A DNA stretch of 7,847 nucleotides from Burkholderiales bacterium. GTDB lineage: Bacteria > Pseudomonadota > Gammaproteobacteria > Burkholderiales > Burkholderiaceae_C. The translations under genes were made by a program, and so were the position numbers. Where the stretch lies: positions 1-7,847 of the forward strand of contig JAABTC010000072.1 of NCBI GenBank assembly GCA_011390055.1, in the 5' to 3' direction. Numbering within the stretch: the first letter of the stretch is position 1; each line of letters opens with the position of its first letter. The notes below the pieces were generated by a model. That model was not told the origin of the DNA. It was given only the letters and a program-made list of their open reading frames with translations, and did no database searches. This document shows, one piece after another, positions 7,121 through 7,847 of the stretch.

Positions 7121-7594
7121 ATGGGAAACAAGCTGTACGTGGGCAATCTGGCCTACAGCGTGCGTGATGAGTCGCTGCAAGCGGCATTCGGACAGTTCGG
7201 CACTGTCACTTCGGCCAAGGTCATGATGGACCGCGAAACCGGCCGCTCGAAGGGCTTCGGCTTCGTCGAGATGGGTTCGGACGCGGAAGCGCAAGCGGCC
7301 ATCAACGGCATGAACGGCCAGGCCCTCGACGGCCGTCCGCTGGTGGTCAACGAAGCCCGTCCGCGCGAAGAGCGTCCTGGCGGTTTCGGCGGCGGCGGCG
7401 GCGGTGGTAGCCGCAGCGGCGGCGGTGGCGGCTACGGTGGTGGCGGCAGCGGCGGCGGTGGTGGCGGCTATGGCGGCGGCGGCGGTGGCCGCAGCGGTGG
7501 TGGCGGCGGCTACGGCGGGGGCGGCGGTGGCCGCAGCGGTGGTGGCGGCGGCTACGGTGGTGGTAGTGGCGGCGGTGGCCGCGGCGGCTACTGA
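7121..7594 (+). CDS. Single-RRM glycine-rich RNA-binding protein
   Basis: A 157-residue protein with one RNA recognition motif (about residues 4-78) and a glycine-rich tail. Both RNP motifs are intact: RNP2 is LYVGNL (5-10) and RNP1 is KGFGFVEM (44-51), with the aromatic residues that stack on RNA bases. The tail from about 86 to the end is almost only Gly with scattered Tyr, Arg and Ser, in RSGGGGGYGG units, and ends in GRGGY. Proteins of this kind occur in cyanobacteria and many Beta- and Gammaproteobacteria and resemble plant and cyanobacterial glycine-rich RNA-binding proteins; several are induced by cold. Role here, by analogy: an RNA chaperone or post-transcriptional regulator in the cytoplasm. 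It is a single-gene unit: its own leader and ribosome binding site upstream, an intrinsic terminator 28 bases downstream, and neighbouring genes on the other strand. The tail encoded by GGN codons may vary in length between strains. Confidence 0.96.
   Translation: MGNKLYVGNLAYSVRDESLQAAFGQFGTVTSAKVMMDRETGRSKGFGFVEMGSDAEAQAAINGMNGQALDGRPLVVNEARPREERPGGFGGGGGGGSRSGGGGGYGGGGSGGGGGGYGGGGGGRSGGGGGYGGGGGGRSGGGGGYGGGSGGGGRGGY
7481..7564 (+). repeat. Two 42-bp tandem repeat units in the glycine-rich tail
   Basis: The 35 bases at 7481-7515 recur without change at 7523-7557, giving a period of 42 bases (14 codons). Each unit encodes GGGRS, five Gly, Tyr and further Gly. The last bases of the two units differ. 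Looser copies of the same theme precede it from about 7381. Confidence 0.85.
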
Positions 7595-7622
7595 GCAACG
7601 ATCAGCACAAGCTGAGAACAAG

Positions 7623-7653
7623 AAGGCCCCGGTGGCGACACCGGGGCCTTTTT
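7623..7653 (+). terminator. Intrinsic terminator of the RRM protein gene
   Basis: AAGGCCCCGGTG (7623-7634) and CACCGGGGCCTT (7639-7650) form a perfect 12-bp stem with a GCGA tetraloop, followed by a run of five T (7649-7653). The stop codon is 28 bases upstream. On the other strand the stem is followed by a weaker T-rich stretch, so it may also stop the convergent gene ending at 7682. Confidence 0.93.
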
Positions 7654-7681
7654 CATGCGCGTCGTCGGCTCGGCACCCGCG

Positions 7682-7847
7682 TCACAACGCCAGCGCGGCC
7701 TTGAAGAACAGCTCTTCGCGCCGCTGCCCCCGCGGCGCTTCGCGTTGCGCGCTGGCACCGACCGCCACGCTGCGGCCGATGCCCACGCGGTGCTGGAACA
7801 CCAATGACACGGTGCGGCCGTCGAGCCGCTGATCCGACAGGCCGGCC
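7682..7847 (-). CDS. C-terminal end of an unidentified protein, possibly a beta-barrel
   Basis: The last 55 codons of a minus-strand gene that enters from the right edge and ends at a TGA (7684-7682). The frame is open to the window edge and has the GC-rich third positions of its neighbours. Visible residues include RTVSLVFQHRVGIGRSVAVG and a C-terminal LFFKAALAL. The alternating polar/hydrophobic pattern, with two strand-like stretches joined by a charged Arg/Glu/Gln-rich turn, would suit the last strands of an outer-membrane beta-barrel, though the terminal residue is Leu and not the usual Phe. I do not recognise the family. It converges on the RRM gene, with the terminator hairpin between them. 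Confidence 0.6.
   Translation of the reverse strand, partial: AGLSDQRLDGRTVSLVFQHRVGIGRSVAVGASAQREAPRGQRREELFFKAALAL

Noticed and set aside
7067..7621. Minus-strand open frame rich in Ala and Thr opposite the RRM gene
   Set aside because: The Ala/Thr runs are the antisense reading of the GGN glycine codons. It has no independent start signal, and it crosses the terminator side of a clear plus-strand gene.

Overview
The window is very GC-rich, has codon use typical of high-GC Proteobacteria, and carries gene types common in Burkholderiales of the Rubrivivax / Piscinibacter / Rhizobacter kind. That placement is inferred from composition and protein style, not from a marker gene. There is no tRNA, rRNA, CRISPR array, insertion sequence or phage gene. 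It reads as ordinary chromosome.

Almost everything is on the minus strand. Read in the direction of transcription (right to left), the run is: an uncharacterised multi-pass membrane protein (6928-5966); a BtuF-like helical-backbone binding protein without a signal peptide (5969-5187), whose GTG start overlaps the previous stop; a MarC-family membrane protein (5160-4519); an FAD-dependent GMC oxidoreductase (4516-2843), which starts 2 bases after the marC-type stop; a membrane-anchored histidine kinase with two PAS domains (2780-750); and, after a 146-base hairpin-rich gap, the first 201 residues of an acyl-CoA synthetase (603 to the window edge). The tight junctions (4-base overlap, 26-base gap, 2-base gap) suggest that the first four genes are cotranscribed. 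The kinase (62-base gap) may belong to the same unit. The synthetase has its own ribosome binding site and probably its own promoter.

On the plus strand, 7121-7594 encodes a small RNA-binding protein: one RRM domain followed by a glycine-rich tail built on a 42-bp tandem repeat. It has a strong Shine-Dalgarno sequence, a leader that can fold over that sequence, and a clear intrinsic terminator just downstream. Converging on it from the right is the C-terminal end of a further minus-strand gene (stop at 7682), possibly a beta-barrel protein.

Functionally the minus-strand genes do not form an obvious pathway. A GMC alcohol dehydrogenase and an acyl-CoA synthetase could both serve oxidation of alcohols or fatty acids, and the orphan kinase could sense a related internal signal, but nothing in the sequence proves this. 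I found no convincing undescribed multi-gene system. The best leads are the coupled membrane-protein / signal-less BtuF-like pair and the leader of the RRM gene.
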